Shown here: positions 38,143 through 47,370 of the stretch, piece by piece
Layout of the letters: each line of letters begins with the position of its first letter
Position numbering within the stretch: position 1 is the first letter of the stretch
Source: Falsibacillus albus
GTDB lineage: Bacteria > Bacillota > Bacilli > Bacillales > DSM-25281
DNA length: 64,000 nucleotides
Direction: 5' to 3'
Assembly: GCF_003668575.1 (NCBI RefSeq)
Contig: NZ_RCVZ01000002.1
Coordinates: forward strand, 410,410-474,409
Notes under the pieces: generated by a model
Databases searched by the model: none
What the model was told of the DNA's origin: nothing
Seen by the model: only the letters and a program-made list of their open reading frames with translations
Translations under genes and position numbers: made by a program

Positions 38143-38661
38143 TCAAACGCTTTCAAAAGCCTTCGGGTATTTTACTCTACCTTTCAGGTTTTCCAACGAA
38201 CCATTTTCGAGCTCCATTACCATGAACGCTTCCGGAGGGACCGGAAAAGGGGGCTCGATTCCTTTATTCTTTGAAATCTCAAAACCGAACCTGGGATAGA
38301 AGCCCGAATGTCCAAGGACTGCGATATGCTTGAATCCAAGTTCCCTGCATCGATTTTTTCCCTCTTTAACAAGCATCGATCCGACGCCTTGATGCTGATG
38401 CCCTGGAAGGACGGCCATCGGTGCAAGCCCCAAGGTTGGCACTGTTTCTTTTTCCGTTTCGAGAAAGATCGTGCTGAACATAATATGTCCGATCAGTTCA
38501 TCCTCATCTGTCACGGCGCAAAGGGAAAGTTCGGGGATGAAATATTTTGACTCTCTGATCGCGTCGACCAATTTTCCTTCATTCTTTTGTTTGAAGGCTT
38601 CATCGTGGATCTTCCTGATTTTATCAACATCCATGACATACTCTCTTCTAATGGTGATCAT
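38143..38661 (-). CDS. GNAT-family acetyltransferase (YhbS-like)
   Basis: 172 residues. APMAVLPGHQHQGVGSMLV is the acetyl-CoA loop (QHQGVG), and VLGHSGFYPRFGFE is the conserved YhbS-type segment after it. Probable small-molecule N-acetyltransferase; acceptor unknown. The start lies 24 bp downstream of the 5'-nucleotidase gene end, so the two may be co-transcribed. Confidence 0.86.
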   Translation of the reverse strand: MITIRREYVMDVDKIRKIHDEAFKQKNEGKLVDAIRESKYFIPELSLCAVTDEDELIGHIMFSTIFLETEKETVPTLGLAPMAVLPGHQHQGVGSMLVKEGKNRCRELGFKHIAVLGHSGFYPRFGFEISKNKGIEPPFPVPPEAFMVMELENGSLENLKGRVKYPKAFESV

Positions 38662-38685
38662 TCACATCCACTCCCTTTCATGTTC

Positions 38686-40080
38686 CTACAAAGTGACAGA
38701 CACATTTGCTGTCTCACGCCACCTTTTGTCGACAGCCCGATCAATGAATTCAGGCTTGTCGGCATACATCCGGATAACATCGCGGATTTCTTCTGGACGG
38801 TATTGATCATTGCGGTTATTGGCAAGTGATGGGTAGCCAGACCCCCGCTGCAAGTAATCGGAGCTCGCCACCGTGTACCATGCTTCTTCATCCAACGGAC
38901 GATCACCTATGTACATTTCCACGATTTTTTTGCCATTATGGACAATTTTCGCTCCAGAAACATGGAGCTTCCCTGCATATTTCCCACGAAATCCTGGACC
39001 TCTGCCATCTGCCATGCAAACCTGGGCATCAAGTGATTCCTCCAAGGCCTGCTTGATGTATTTCCCCTGTATTTCAAAAGTTGTTGGATTTAAAGGGGAG
39101 GGGCAAATTTCCACTAATTTTTTATTCGAAAGGTAATCGAATGCGCCTGCATTGACAATCCCGCTGTTAATGATGCCGATATCACCCTGCAGCATATCCT
39201 TTAAGCCATCCGCAATCAAATTGGAGATCGGATTCTCCTCGATCACATCATGCCAGAGCGGTTTTTCCAACGGGTACAATGGACGGCTAAGCACTACGAC
39301 AGCTCTATCTTTATTCTCTTTTAAAAGGCGGACCGTTTCTTCATCACTTGGAAGGTTATCAGTTGCAATCGTGCCTGAACGAAGCAGCTCTATCTTTTCT
39401 TCTGAAGCCTCTAGCTCCAAAAAACCAATATGCTCACCGTAGCAGCCTGCACTGTTCATGATCGTACCATTGACAATTTTCGCTTCCTTGTATAGCTGGT
39501 GATCGTGAGCAGAAATGATGATATCGATTCCGTTTATTTCCTCAGCGAGCTTCTCATCCTCCTCCGTGCCGATATGGCTTAGAAGAATGCAAATGTCATA
39601 GTTTCCTTGATTCCTTTTCAGTTCTTCTTCAGCAGCCTCCTTATAGGAGCTGATCGACACGCCGAGTCCATCGTTGAAGACCCCTAAGTCTGGCGACGAA
39701 CCGGTTATCAGGATGCGAAGACCATTTTTCTCAATGATCGTGCTTCTGAACACACCATCGATTTTCGTTTGATCCTTTTTCAACAGGTTGTTGCTGATGA
39801 ATGGAACGGTGCTGCGGCCTGCCATATGTTCAAGTGTGTCCACTCCGTTGAATGTTTCATTATTCCCAATTGTAATGGCATCGTAGCCGACCGATTCCAA
39901 TAGTTCGATGGCTGCAATTCCTCTTGTGCCTTGAAGCTCGATGCTTTTGAAATCGGCAAAATCCCCGCCGTCAAGCACCAATGTATGCTCAGTCTTATTG
40001 GTTCGTATCCATGAAGCTGCTCTTGTGAAATTTTCGAAATGACTGTGCAAGTCATTTGTATGTATGATGGTTAATTTCAT
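38686..40080 (-). CDS. metallophosphatase / 5'-nucleotidase family (YunD-like)
   Basis: 464 residues. N-terminal calcineurin-like metallophosphatase domain (HTNDLHSHFEN, LDGGDF, IGNNE, LSHIGTEEDEKLA, ISAHDH metal ligands) and C-terminal 5'-nucleotidase domain (ICPSPLNPTTFEIQG, VASSDYLQRGSGYP). No signal peptide, so a cytoplasmic enzyme like B. subtilis YunD. Likely hydrolyses nucleotides or related phosphoesters. Confidence 0.9.
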   Translation of the reverse strand: MKLTIIHTNDLHSHFENFTRAASWIRTNKTEHTLVLDGGDFADFKSIELQGTRGIAAIELLESVGYDAITIGNNETFNGVDTLEHMAGRSTVPFISNNLLKKDQTKIDGVFRSTIIEKNGLRILITGSSPDLGVFNDGLGVSISSYKEAAEEELKRNQGNYDICILLSHIGTEEDEKLAEEINGIDIIISAHDHQLYKEAKIVNGTIMNSAGCYGEHIGFLELEASEEKIELLRSGTIATDNLPSDEETVRLLKENKDRAVVVLSRPLYPLEKPLWHDVIEENPISNLIADGLKDMLQGDIGIINSGIVNAGAFDYLSNKKLVEICPSPLNPTTFEIQGKYIKQALEESLDAQVCMADGRGPGFRGKYAGKLHVSGAKIVHNGKKIVEMYIGDRPLDEEAWYTVASSDYLQRGSGYPSLANNRNDQYRPEEIRDVIRMYADKPEFIDRAVDKRWRETANVSVTL

Positions 40081-40160
40081 CCCTATCCCTCCTCCCTTTA
40101 AATTTTACCATTATTTTCTTTTTGTTTGGACAAGTTTTTTCTACACCAGATTAACTGGTC

Positions 40161-40859
40161 TTATTTTTCAAACGACTGCAGCTGATTGACCGTGACGAAA
40201 TGATAGCCTTTGTTAGATAGTTCTTTTAATATGCCTTCGAGCGCTTTCAGTTCCTTCTGATCGTACATGGCGTGGAGCAATATGATCGACCCGGGTTTTA
40301 CATGTTCAGAGACGTATTTCACTTTTTCTGAAGCCGATTGATTGTAAGTATCGGGTTCAAGGCTCCACATGATGGTATCCCGGTTTTGCTTTTTCAAATA
40401 ATAGGGCAAGCCGACAAGTTTTTTGCCGTTCGGGGGACGAAAATCGATTTCTCCCTTATACCCGGTCTCTCGAATGAGCCTGTCGGTGCTTTCGATTTCG
40501 TTTTTTATGTATGCGGGAGATTTAAAAATCATCCGGTGGTGTGAAAAGCTATGATTGCCGATTTGATGTCCTGCATCAGCAATGTTCTTGCCTTCCTCCG
40601 GATTCTTTTTCAATTCATTGCCGATCAAGAAAAAGGTCGCTTTTGCATGGTAATTTTCCAACAACGGCAAGATGGACTCGACATTTTTGGTCGGTCCGTC
40701 GTCAAAAGTGATCGCCACCACTTTTTGTTTTGTATCCACCTCACTTGTCAATCCGCCAAACAGCTGAAATGTTCTCGCATTCATTAATTTGTACGTACCG
40801 AACGCCCACAATAAAATTATTGCAAAGATGATGCCAATCAAGATAAGCGTTTTTTTCAT
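40161..40859 (-). CDS. membrane-anchored polysaccharide deacetylase
   Basis: 232 residues. An N-terminal membrane anchor (about 4-22) is followed by a NodB domain with TFDDGP (residues 51-56, catalytic base Asp and metal Asp), HSFSHH (metal His pair) and RPPNG (motif 3), then SIILLHAM (motif 5 His). It removes acetyl groups from GlcNAc or MurNAc residues of a wall polymer. Monocistronic. Confidence 0.92.
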   Translation of the reverse strand: MKKTLILIGIIFAIILLWAFGTYKLMNARTFQLFGGLTSEVDTKQKVVAITFDDGPTKNVESILPLLENYHAKATFFLIGNELKKNPEEGKNIADAGHQIGNHSFSHHRMIFKSPAYIKNEIESTDRLIRETGYKGEIDFRPPNGKKLVGLPYYLKKQNRDTIMWSLEPDTYNQSASEKVKYVSEHVKPGSIILLHAMYDQKELKALEGILKELSNKGYHFVTVNQLQSFEK

Positions 40860-40937
40860 AAGTCACCTCAAATTCATTTTATAAGGTTCTTTTCTCAAAG
40901 ATTGTTGTATTTAACAGTTTTTCTATAAAATAACTCT

Positions 40938-41098
40938 CATATGGAGTTGATTGGAGCGGAAGATTTGAGACCCCGCAGCGAAGCGAGGAGAGGTTGGGCA
41001 GATGTTCGATTAAGTTCGGCACATCCGTGTGCCAACATCGAACGACCTCACTTCGTGTGAGGCCCCTCAGAAAGCGAGCCTCCTTCCGCGTAAATCAA
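40938..41098 (-). repeat. dispersed GC-rich element, inverted copy
   Basis: GTTGATTGGAGCGGAAGATT, GAGACCCCGCAGCG, a central self-complementary stretch (AGATGTTCGATTAAG ... CATCGAACG), CTCAGAAAGCGAGCCTCC and TTCCGCGTAAATCAAAC. These blocks are the reverse complement of those at 17955-18105, so the element occurs in both orientations. Confidence 0.7.
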
Positions 41099-41158
41099 AC
41101 TTGAACATCCTTTGATTAATAGTAACAAACTTTATGGAAAGAGCCTTTTAAAAAATCA

Positions 41159-41175
41159 TGTAAGATTTTCTGACA
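41159..41175. promoter_or_regulatory. TnrA/GlnR box 1
   Basis: TGTAAGATTTTCTGACA matches the TGTNAN7TNACA nitrogen-regulator consensus at every fixed position. It lies about 95 bp before the start of the small gene at 41270, a spacing compatible with TnrA activation. Confidence 0.85.
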
Positions 41176-41269
41176 TGTTCAATGACAGGGGATCGAAACT
41201 GTTTTAAGCTATAGATAATTTCCAAAATTCTTCAGTCGCTCGAATAGAAAAAGATGGAGGTGTTTAAAG

Positions 41270-41425
41270 ATGAAAAATCAACTACGGGCCGGTGTGGAAA
41301 AGATGAGGCACTATTACATTCAAAGACTATTAGGGACGGGAACTTTTACAACAAAGGATCAAATCTTGTATTCTTTTACATTAAGCGAACTGAAAAGCCT
41401 TGCAGCAAAGGTCAACAAGCCATGA
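41270..41425 (+). CDS. small basic protein, FbpA/YkzB-like
   Basis: 51 residues, ATG after GGAGGTGTTTAAAG. LRAGVEKMRHYYIQRLLGTG and LYSFTLSELKSLA fit the pattern of the Fur-regulated basic protein (FbpA) family: R-x-A/G-V-E near the start, then L-Y-x-x-T-L-S-E-L. In B. subtilis the TnrA-activated ykzB-ykoL operon lies next to tnrA, and this gene holds that position and has a TnrA box upstream. I therefore think it is the ykzB counterpart. Role unknown. Confidence 0.75.
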   Translation: MKNQLRAGVEKMRHYYIQRLLGTGTFTTKDQILYSFTLSELKSLAAKVNKP

Positions 41426-41449
41426 TCAGCTTAAAAGGACAGAATATAT

Positions 41450-41466
41450 GTTAGATTTTCTAACAT
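41450..41466. promoter_or_regulatory. TnrA/GlnR box 2 (tnrA promoter)
   Basis: TGTTAGATTTTCTAACA, a perfect palindrome around TTT that fits TGTNAN7TNACA exactly (41449-41465 within a one-base margin). It lies about 100 bp upstream of tnrA and downstream of the small gene, as expected for autoregulation. Confidence 0.86.
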
Positions 41467-41565
41467 AACCTTTGAATTAACAAAAGATTAATAGGATAAT
41501 GAACATATATCAAAAGAAAAAGGGATAAAACTAGGGGATCAGGACGGAAATAAGGAGGGGGAGGG

Positions 41566-41871
41566 TTGTCCGCTTATAAAGATAAAAAAGTCATTACTAT
41601 CGGTATCGTCAGTGAATTGACCGGACTTTCTGAGCGGAAGATCCGCTATTACGAGGAGCGTGGATTGATATTCCCCGATCGTTCGAAACGCGGGACGAGA
41701 AAGTATTCTTTCTACGATGTCGAGCAATTATTGAAAATCGCCGACAAACGTGAGGAAGGCGTCCAAACCAATGAAATCAAACAGGAGCTGCTCAATGAAC
41801 AAACGAAAAAAGACATCCGCGACCGGATGATCCGCGGCCAACTGAATGCCCATTTTAAGCTGCCAAAGTGA
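41566..41871 (+). CDS. tnrA: nitrogen-responsive MerR-family regulator TnrA
   Basis: 101 residues. SYKDKKV-like opening ([20 protein letters not shown]), MerR helix-turn-helix with [30 protein letters not shown], and the C-terminal GQLNAHF tail that in TnrA binds feedback-inhibited glutamine synthetase. GlnR has a longer, different tail, so TnrA is preferred. The TTG start has AAGGAGGGGG upstream. It controls nitrogen-limitation genes, and two boxes nearby show its own site. Confidence 0.93.
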   Translation: MSAYKDKKVITIGIVSELTGLSERKIRYYEERGLIFPDRSKRGTRKYSFYDVEQLLKIADKREEGVQTNEIKQELLNEQTKKDIRDRMIRGQLNAHFKLPK

Positions 41872-41904
41872 AAACCCGTTTCTATGCAAAGAAACGGGTT
41901 TTTA
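41871..41904. terminator. bidirectional terminator between tnrA and thiE
   Basis: AAAACCCGTTTC / GAAACGGGTTTT hairpin with T/A runs on both sides, overlapping the tnrA stop. Confidence 0.92.
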
Positions 41905-41914
41905 CATTTTCAAA

Positions 41915-42592
41915 TTATTTATTTTGAGCTAACGGCACCATTATTCTTTCCAAAAGCTGCTTAGAGCTTTCCTTCGGTGATGCAGCTTGGCTGATGGCTG
42001 ATATAAGGGAAATCCCATCCGCCCCGCTTTGGATGACAAACGAAGCATTTTCTGCTGTGATGCCGCCGATGCCCACGATTGGAATGTCGATCTTTTCCTT
42101 CCTGACCGCCCGGATGAGCGTATCACCCTGGGGCTTTTTAGCATCCGGCTTGGTGCCCGTTGGAAAAATGGGTCCGATGCCAAGATAGTCCGCACCGTCC
42201 TCGATCGCTTCCTCGACTTCTTTCAACGTATGGGCGGATACTCCAAGGATTTTGTCCCCAATCCGCTCGCGCACCGCTGCCACATCCTCATCGTCCTGTC
42301 CAACGTGGACACCATCTGCATCAATGGCTATGGCCAAATCAATGTCATCGTTCACGATGAAAGGAATTCCATGATTTCGGCAAAGCTGCATCAGGCTGCG
42401 GGCGAGTTCTTCCTTTTCTCCGCCAGTTTTTGCGCCTTCACCTTTTTCCCTGAATTGAAATAAGGTGATGCCGCCTTGAATCGCTTCCTCCAATACAAAT
42501 CGGGGATCCTTATCGGTATTTTGACTGCCCATAATGAAATATAATTTTAGCAGGTCTCTCAGTTGATGACTGGGAATTCTCATTTCAAGCAT
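41915..42592 (-). CDS. thiE: thiamine-phosphate synthase
   Basis: Joins HMP-PP and HET-P to thiamine phosphate. 225-residue TIM barrel: [12 protein letters not shown] (diphosphate binding), [23 protein letters not shown], and [19 protein letters not shown] with IVGIGGI. Third gene of thiMDE, three bp after thiD. Confidence 0.95.
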   Translation of the reverse strand: MLEMRIPSHQLRDLLKLYFIMGSQNTDKDPRFVLEEAIQGGITLFQFREKGEGAKTGGEKEELARSLMQLCRNHGIPFIVNDDIDLAIAIDADGVHVGQDDEDVAAVRERIGDKILGVSAHTLKEVEEAIEDGADYLGIGPIFPTGTKPDAKKPQGDTLIRAVRKEKIDIPIVGIGGITAENASFVIQSGADGISLISAISQAASPKESSKQLLERIMVPLAQNK

Positions 42593-42595
42593 CTC

Positions 42596-43402
42596 CTATT
42601 GCTTATTGTTCTCCTGGTATGCCCAGTGATTTGTCGGTCCATGTCCACTACCGATTTCCAAGGAATTTTGGATGGCAGCCTGGATGAAAAGCTTGGCCGT
42701 TTCAACAGCATCTTCTACACTCTTCCCTTTTGCAAGCTCAGCTGTAAGGGCCGCCGAGAATGTACATCCAGTACCATGTGTATTTTTTGTCGGTATTCTT
42801 TCACTTCTCAGCTCTTTAAGTTCGCTTCCGTCATAAAAGAAATCAATCGCTTCTTTCGGATTTTCATCATGCCCCCCCTTGAGGATGACATACTTTGGAC
42901 CAAGCTCTGTCAATTTCTCGACAGCTCTTCTCTTGTCATCAGCTGTAATGATATTCAAGCCAGTTAATACTTCCGCTTCTGGAATGTTCGGGGTGATCAC
43001 TGTAGCAACCGGCAGCAAATGTGTCTTCAAAGCATCGATTGCTTCCTCCAACAAGAGTGAAGCACCACCTTTGGCTATCATGACAGGATCGACAACGATA
43101 TTTTTCCATTGAAAAGAATGAATCCGTTCAGCCACAGCTTCAATAATGTCCGAACTGAAGAGCATGCCGGTCTTCAACGCCTGCGGACGAAGGTCCTCTT
43201 CAATCGCATTCAATTGCTGGATGACCCCTTCTTTGGGAACTGGATATACCCCTTGAACACCAAGGGTATTTTGAGCGGTCACTGCTGTGAGCGCTGACAT
43301 GCCATAAACCTTCAATTCTTGAAAGGTTTTAAGGTCGGCTTGGATTCCTGCACCGCCGCCGCTGTCCGATCCTGCAATCGTTAGTGCCATTGCTTGTTTC
43401 AT
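42596..43402 (-). CDS. thiD: hydroxymethylpyrimidine/phosphomethylpyrimidine kinase
   Basis: Phosphorylates HMP and HMP-P in thiamine synthesis. 268-residue ribokinase-fold protein: [20 protein letters not shown] start, DPVMIAKGG and [13 protein letters not shown] (anion hole, catalytic Asp replaced by conserved Cys/Gly pattern of this family). Six bp after thiM; ribosome site GAAGGAGTGAG. Confidence 0.95.
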   Translation of the reverse strand: MKQAMALTIAGSDSGGGAGIQADLKTFQELKVYGMSALTAVTAQNTLGVQGVYPVPKEGVIQQLNAIEEDLRPQALKTGMLFSSDIIEAVAERIHSFQWKNIVVDPVMIAKGGASLLLEEAIDALKTHLLPVATVITPNIPEAEVLTGLNIITADDKRRAVEKLTELGPKYVILKGGHDENPKEAIDFFYDGSELKELRSERIPTKNTHGTGCTFSAALTAELAKGKSVEDAVETAKLFIQAAIQNSLEIGSGHGPTNHWAYQENNKQ

Positions 43403-43408
43403 GAGTAC

Positions 43409-44224
43409 TCACTCCTTCATTGCTGCAGTTTCATGCGAATAGTCCGCCATTTGCTCGATTTCATTCGCGGTAATTTTGGAAAGCTGGTTTAGAAATTCAA
43501 TTTGAAACGTCCCGGTCCCATGGGCTTCCGCTAATGCCGCTGCTTGTTCTGCAGCAGCCCCGTAAGTGACAAGGGCAGAAAGAGCTGCTTCGGCATGATC
43601 TTCATGGATGGCGCAGAATGCTCCGATGACAGATGTCAATAGACATCCGGTTCCGGTTACACTGGTCAAAAGCGGGTGGCCATTATTGACAAGGTAAGTT
43701 TGATCGCCATCGGAAACGACGTCTGTTTTTCCCGTGATGACGACGGTACAATGCAGCTGTTGGGCCGCCTTTTTCGCCATTTGAATGACATCCCCGCTGC
43801 CTTCACCTGCGTCGACTCCCTTGATGGACCATTCTTCGCCGATCACGTTGGCAACTTCCGCGGCATTTCCGCGTAATACGTTTACGTTGATTTCGCTCAA
43901 AATTCGCTTCGCCTGTTCTGTCCGGAACGTTGTCGCACCTGCTCCAACAGGATCAAGCAGGACTGGCACGCCATTTTCATTTGCAGATTTCCCTGCAATG
44001 ATCATCGAATCTATCAGGTCCTTTTCAAGTGTCCCGATGTTCAACACAAGCGCCCCAGCAATTGCCGCCATATCGGCCACTTCTTCTTTGGCAAAAGCCA
44101 TGACCGGGGAAGCGCCGATCGCCAACAGCCCATTCGCAGTAAAATTCGTTACGACCACATTCGTCATGTTATGGACAAGCGGCTTCTTTTCTCTTAATTT
44201 CACTAATTTTCCACTGATATTCAA
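43409..44224 (-). CDS. thiM: hydroxyethylthiazole kinase
   Basis: Salvage kinase for the thiazole moiety. 271 residues: [28 protein letters not shown] at the start, [12 protein letters not shown] and [16 protein letters not shown] in the ATP site. Start is TTG at 44224, with AAGGAGAGGG seven bases upstream; the longer frame (to 44347) runs into the riboswitch terminator and is not coding. First gene of thiMDE behind a TPP riboswitch. Confidence 0.94.
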   Translation of the reverse strand: MNISGKLVKLREKKPLVHNMTNVVVTNFTANGLLAIGASPVMAFAKEEVADMAAIAGALVLNIGTLEKDLIDSMIIAGKSANENGVPVLLDPVGAGATTFRTEQAKRILSEINVNVLRGNAAEVANVIGEEWSIKGVDAGEGSGDVIQMAKKAAQQLHCTVVITGKTDVVSDGDQTYLVNNGHPLLTSVTGTGCLLTSVIGAFCAIHEDHAEAALSALVTYGAAAEQAAALAEAHGTGTFQIEFLNQLSKITANEIEQMADYSHETAAMKE

Positions 44225-44307
44225 TTTATTTCCCTCTCCTTCTGCAAAATAAAAATAAAAAACGGCTCCATTGTGGGGAACCGCCGCGGGAAAGTGATCT
44301 GCTAACG

Positions 44308-44442
44308 CAAAAAAACACTTTGCGCGCAAGCAAAGTGTATCTCTCATTCATAACTTTCCTACGCTGGCATTACCCAACAGGTTCAACGGTCTATGGCGGT
44401 CCAGCCATACTCTCAGCCCTTTCCCACGGGCTCCCGGAAACA
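44308..44442 (-). promoter_or_regulatory. TPP riboswitch
   Basis: Minus strand: TTTCCGGGAGCCCG, GGGCTGAGAG, GACCGTTGAACCTG, GGGTAATGCCAGCGTAGGAAA, in the standard thi-box order. A terminator hairpin ACACTTTGC / GCAAAGTGT with seven T follows at 44308-44338. TPP binding stops transcription of thiMDE. Confidence 0.97.
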
Positions 44443-44491
44443 TATTCAACTATACTTAGAGTCTACTACGAAACCCCTTATCCTGCAACCA

Positions 44492-44510
44492 GGGTGACAG
44501 GCACCATCCA
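44492..44510. repeat. GGTGACAGGCACC motif, copy 3
   Basis: GGGTGACAGGCACCATCCA followed by a T run. This is the same core and flank as one arm of the hairpin at 30682-30732, here without its partner arm. Confidence 0.65.
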
Positions 44511-44578
44511 TTTTTTTACATTTTATAAATTGAGTCAAAAGGATGATTTTAAGTTGTCATGGGTTATGATAATTTATT

Positions 44579-44599
44579 AATTGATAATGATTATCAATT
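44579..44599. promoter_or_regulatory. Fur box
   Basis: Contains TGATAATGATTATCA, a perfect 7-1-7 match to the Fur consensus of Bacillus, inside a longer palindrome. It lies 32 bp upstream of the DoxX gene, so the gene should be induced under iron limitation. Confidence 0.92.
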
Positions 44600-44630
44600 T
44601 CATTAATGTTTTTTCAGGAGGTAAATTTCC

Positions 44631-45143
44631 ATGATAATTAAGTACATACGTGAAGGCATGGTTCCTTCCTTTATTTTGGCCATTATCCGTCTTTATTTAG
44701 GATATACATGGTTAACGGCTGGTCTCGAAAAAATCTTAGGCGGCGAATTTGACGCGTCAGGCTTTTTACAGCAAGCCCTTAGCAAAACCAGCGGCAGTCA
44801 TCCTGCTGTTCAGCCTTGGTGGGGATTCTTCCTTGAGCATTTGATTCTACCAAATGCTGATGTATTCACCATCCTTGTTATGTGGGGGGAGCTTTTGGTG
44901 GGAATCGGCCTTCTTATGGGGTGCTTTACGAAAACAAGTGCTTTCTTTGCCCTGCTCATGAATATTTCTTATCTATTCAGTGGTTCAACGAGTACGAACC
45001 CACAGCTTGTCCTGCTAACTTTTTTTATCATCATTTCAGGTATGAATGCAGGAAAATGGGGTTTGGATGGAATACTTTCAAAGAATATGAACAGAAATGC
45101 ATCGCAAGAAAGTAGTGAAATCGCCTTGCAGAAATCATTATAA
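44631..45143 (+). CDS. DoxX-family membrane protein, iron-regulated
   Basis: 170 residues, four membrane segments: RLYLGYTWLTAGLEKILGGEF at the start, VMWGELLVGIGLLMGCFTKTSAFFALLMN in the middle. DoxX proteins take part in quinone or redox/thiosulfate-linked processes; a role in iron stress is inferred from the Fur box. TCAGGAGG precedes the ATG. Monocistronic. Confidence 0.85.
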   Translation: MIIKYIREGMVPSFILAIIRLYLGYTWLTAGLEKILGGEFDASGFLQQALSKTSGSHPAVQPWWGFFLEHLILPNADVFTILVMWGELLVGIGLLMGCFTKTSAFFALLMNISYLFSGSTSTNPQLVLLTFFIIISGMNAGKWGLDGILSKNMNRNASQESSEIALQKSL

Positions 45144-45648
45144 TGAAAACTCCACCCATTCACCAAATTGAATGGGTGGGGAGACTCTGGAATCTATCAT
45201 CGTACCCCCCTAACGACTCTTCTCTCCTTTCTACCAAAGTTGAAAATGATAGAAATAGTAGAGCTTGCTTGTTGTCGAATAATATTATTCGACACATCGC
45301 CCCCTGCACGTTTGTCCATTTCACTTCTATTTACTTTCATAAAATACTAGGAATCCACTTTGAAGGGAGGAATACCGTATGGCAATACAATTAATGAAGC
45401 TGTAAGTGAAGGCTGCTTCTGCCATCGGTACCACCCCGACAGTCACGAAATTTTTCTATATAATGACTGCCGAGACTGCTGGGGTCAACTTTATATTGAT
45501 AGGTTTCAGCTTGCATGATAGCTGGTGGAGTAGGTTTTATCATGATTTTTGCCTGGATCGACGTGTTCATACTCATCCAATCATGTACCTTCTTTGTCGT
45601 AATGTCGTAATGACTTGAAACTTATTTTTCATTTTTTCCGTAAGAACT
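45144..45648. other. 505-bp gap with hairpin and palindrome
   Basis: A CCACCCATTC / GAATGGGTGG hairpin follows doxX (about 45151-45178). A perfect 22-bp palindrome lies at 45273-45294. A 61-codon minus-strand frame at 45391-45576 has a weak GGATGAG site but no recognisable similarity, and I do not call it. Confidence 0.55.
45273..45294. promoter_or_regulatory. perfect 22-bp palindrome, candidate operator
   Basis: TGTCGAATAA mirrored exactly by TTATTCGACA with an AT centre. No gene starts close by on the plus strand; it may be an operator or a decayed site. Confidence 0.4.
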
Positions 45649-46224
45649 CTAGTTTTGATGGCGGTGGCTGTCCTGTATTCTATTGATTTTGGAAGTCTTT
45701 TTCACCTTTTCGACTATGATCTTCACTATATATCCAATAACAAAGTAGATGGGAAATGAGTAAAAGGAGCTCCAATGAAAAGTTTTGTAAATACCGAGCC
45801 AATGGAAAACCGGCTCCCCAATGAAAGCAGCACTGGCAGCCACTAGCAGATTGGCTATGAAAAAAGCTCTTCCCTTTGGAAAGTATTGATACATCAGCAT
45901 ATAAATGACTGGAATAATCGCATAGTCAAATAAATATGCCTTTGGCAGCAGCGGTATAAGCTGTTTCGGGTATCCCCAAAGACCCAGGTCGTAGCCGATA
46001 CTATCGAGGTTTGATGAAATGATTATCCACAGCAGCCCTACCAACAAAAGAAAATGGAGCTTTTCTTTATGGACGAGCTTGATAAAAACCACCCAAGATC
46101 CCAAAAACAATATGACAAGCAGCCACCATTCCCAGCTTAAAAATGTATCTTCATACCATTGATGCATCTCTTTATAGGTCTGGATAATGCGATGCTGTAC
46201 CAATTGATCATACTTACTGTTCAA
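45649..46224 (-). CDS. CBO0543-family membrane protein
   Basis: 191 residues, five membrane segments. DLGLWGYPKQLIPLLP, FDYAIIPVIYMLMYQYFP and ASAAFIGEPVFHWLGIYK are the family's conserved stretches. Found widely in spore formers with unknown function. Monocistronic. Confidence 0.82.
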   Translation of the reverse strand: MNSKYDQLVQHRIIQTYKEMHQWYEDTFLSWEWWLLVILFLGSWVVFIKLVHKEKLHFLLLVGLLWIIISSNLDSIGYDLGLWGYPKQLIPLLPKAYLFDYAIIPVIYMLMYQYFPKGRAFFIANLLVAASAAFIGEPVFHWLGIYKTFHWSSFYSFPIYFVIGYIVKIIVEKVKKTSKINRIQDSHRHQN

Positions 46225-46306
46225 CTCTATTCCCCCAATAACGGAAATTCATCAGTTCAATCCCCACTATCTACTATCCTTAACGAATTGCAGCGAATTC
46301 AAACAA

Positions 46307-46337
46307 AAAATGGATGGTGACAGGCACCATCCATTTT
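46307..46337. terminator. hairpin terminator containing GGTGACAGGCACC, copy 4
   Basis: AAAATGGATGGTG / CACCATCCATTTT, 13 pairs, loop ACAGG. It is downstream of the patatin gene on the minus strand; the stem core is the dispersed motif. Confidence 0.78.
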
Positions 46338-46349
46338 ATTCCAAATTAA

Positions 46350-47198
46350 TTATATCAATGCTTTCATGATTCTTCCCATGTTCTTGATTGCGTATTCGTA
46401 GCCTCTTTCAAAGCATTCGTTGACTTTGGATATTTCTAAAGAGCCAATATCGAATATTTCTGGATTCAAGTAAACGCCATGACTATAGTCATGGTCATCG
46501 ATGATGCTTTCAACCATGATGTAAATGCTTTGAGAAAGAATTTCCTGAATACCGCCCACTTTACGGGTTTTCCCTGAATACCCCAGGTCGATGGCAATTA
46601 CCCTTTCTGCTCCGAGCGAATAGGCGATGTCACTCGGAAGGTTGTTCGTTATCCCGCCATCGACATATTCATAATCCTCATATGTATAGGGCAAATAGAC
46701 ACCTGGCAGCGAGCAGGATGCACGGACAATATCACTTAGATCCTTTTCAGCGAGTGGGTGCCATTGAAAGTGATCATCGTTGATTTTGTCTGGATACATA
46801 ACCGATGAATTCGAAAAGACCGACTGTTCCCCATTCACAATCGCCGTTGCAACGATTGCCAGTGTATCCTCACAGTTACAAAAGCTCTTTCCATCAAAAA
46901 CATCGTCCAAAATTTTATGCAGCCGATTCCCTTTGGCAATCCCTTTTATCTTATCGCTTGTAAAGATCCCTTTTATGATGTGCCAATAGGCGATATCAAT
47001 GACACTCTTAACTTTTTTGAATTTATCCAAAGCCTTTCCCGGACTATATCCCAGAGCCAGCAAGGTGGCCGCAATCGCCCCTGAGCTTGTACCAGTGTAA
47101 ATGGAAGGTTTAATATTGTTTTCATATAAAGCCTGTGCAATCCCTAGATGCGCGGCGCCCCTGATGCCGCCCCCTGAAAAGGCAATCCCTATTTTCAT
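46350..47198 (-). CDS. patatin-like phospholipase
   Basis: 282 residues. Oxyanion loop GGGIRG (9-14), nucleophile elbow GTSSG (36-40), and catalytic Asp in VDGGITNNLP, so the Ser-Asp dyad is complete. Likely a cytoplasmic or membrane-associated lipid acyl hydrolase like B. subtilis YchK-type proteins; substrate unknown. Monocistronic. Confidence 0.9.
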   Translation of the reverse strand: MKIGIAFSGGGIRGAAHLGIAQALYENNIKPSIYTGTSSGAIAATLLALGYSPGKALDKFKKVKSVIDIAYWHIIKGIFTSDKIKGIAKGNRLHKILDDVFDGKSFCNCEDTLAIVATAIVNGEQSVFSNSSVMYPDKINDDHFQWHPLAEKDLSDIVRASCSLPGVYLPYTYEDYEYVDGGITNNLPSDIAYSLGAERVIAIDLGYSGKTRKVGGIQEILSQSIYIMVESIIDDHDYSHGVYLNPEIFDIGSLEISKVNECFERGYEYAIKNMGRIMKALI

Positions 47199-47370
47199 AT
47201 CCCCGCCTCCCAGTAAAGAATATTATCTGATAGCCTGTATTATAACCTTTGTTCAGTTAAAGCGTCATATATTTTACAGATTCTTTAAACGAGAATAATA
47301 TAAAGTCTAAATTACCTTTGTCTCCCCATAAACTAACAATAACTTCTTCTTCGGAAAGGTGGTCATTCAT

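Larger units (their letters stand above)
40860..41269. other. gap with inverted dispersed element and TnrA site
   Basis: Only the dispersed element (40938-41098) and the TnrA box (41159-41175) are recognised; I see no gene other than the small one that begins at 41270. Confidence 0.6.

Noticed and set aside
45391..45576. 61-codon minus-strand frame downstream of doxX
   Set aside because: No family resemblance and only a weak ribosome site.
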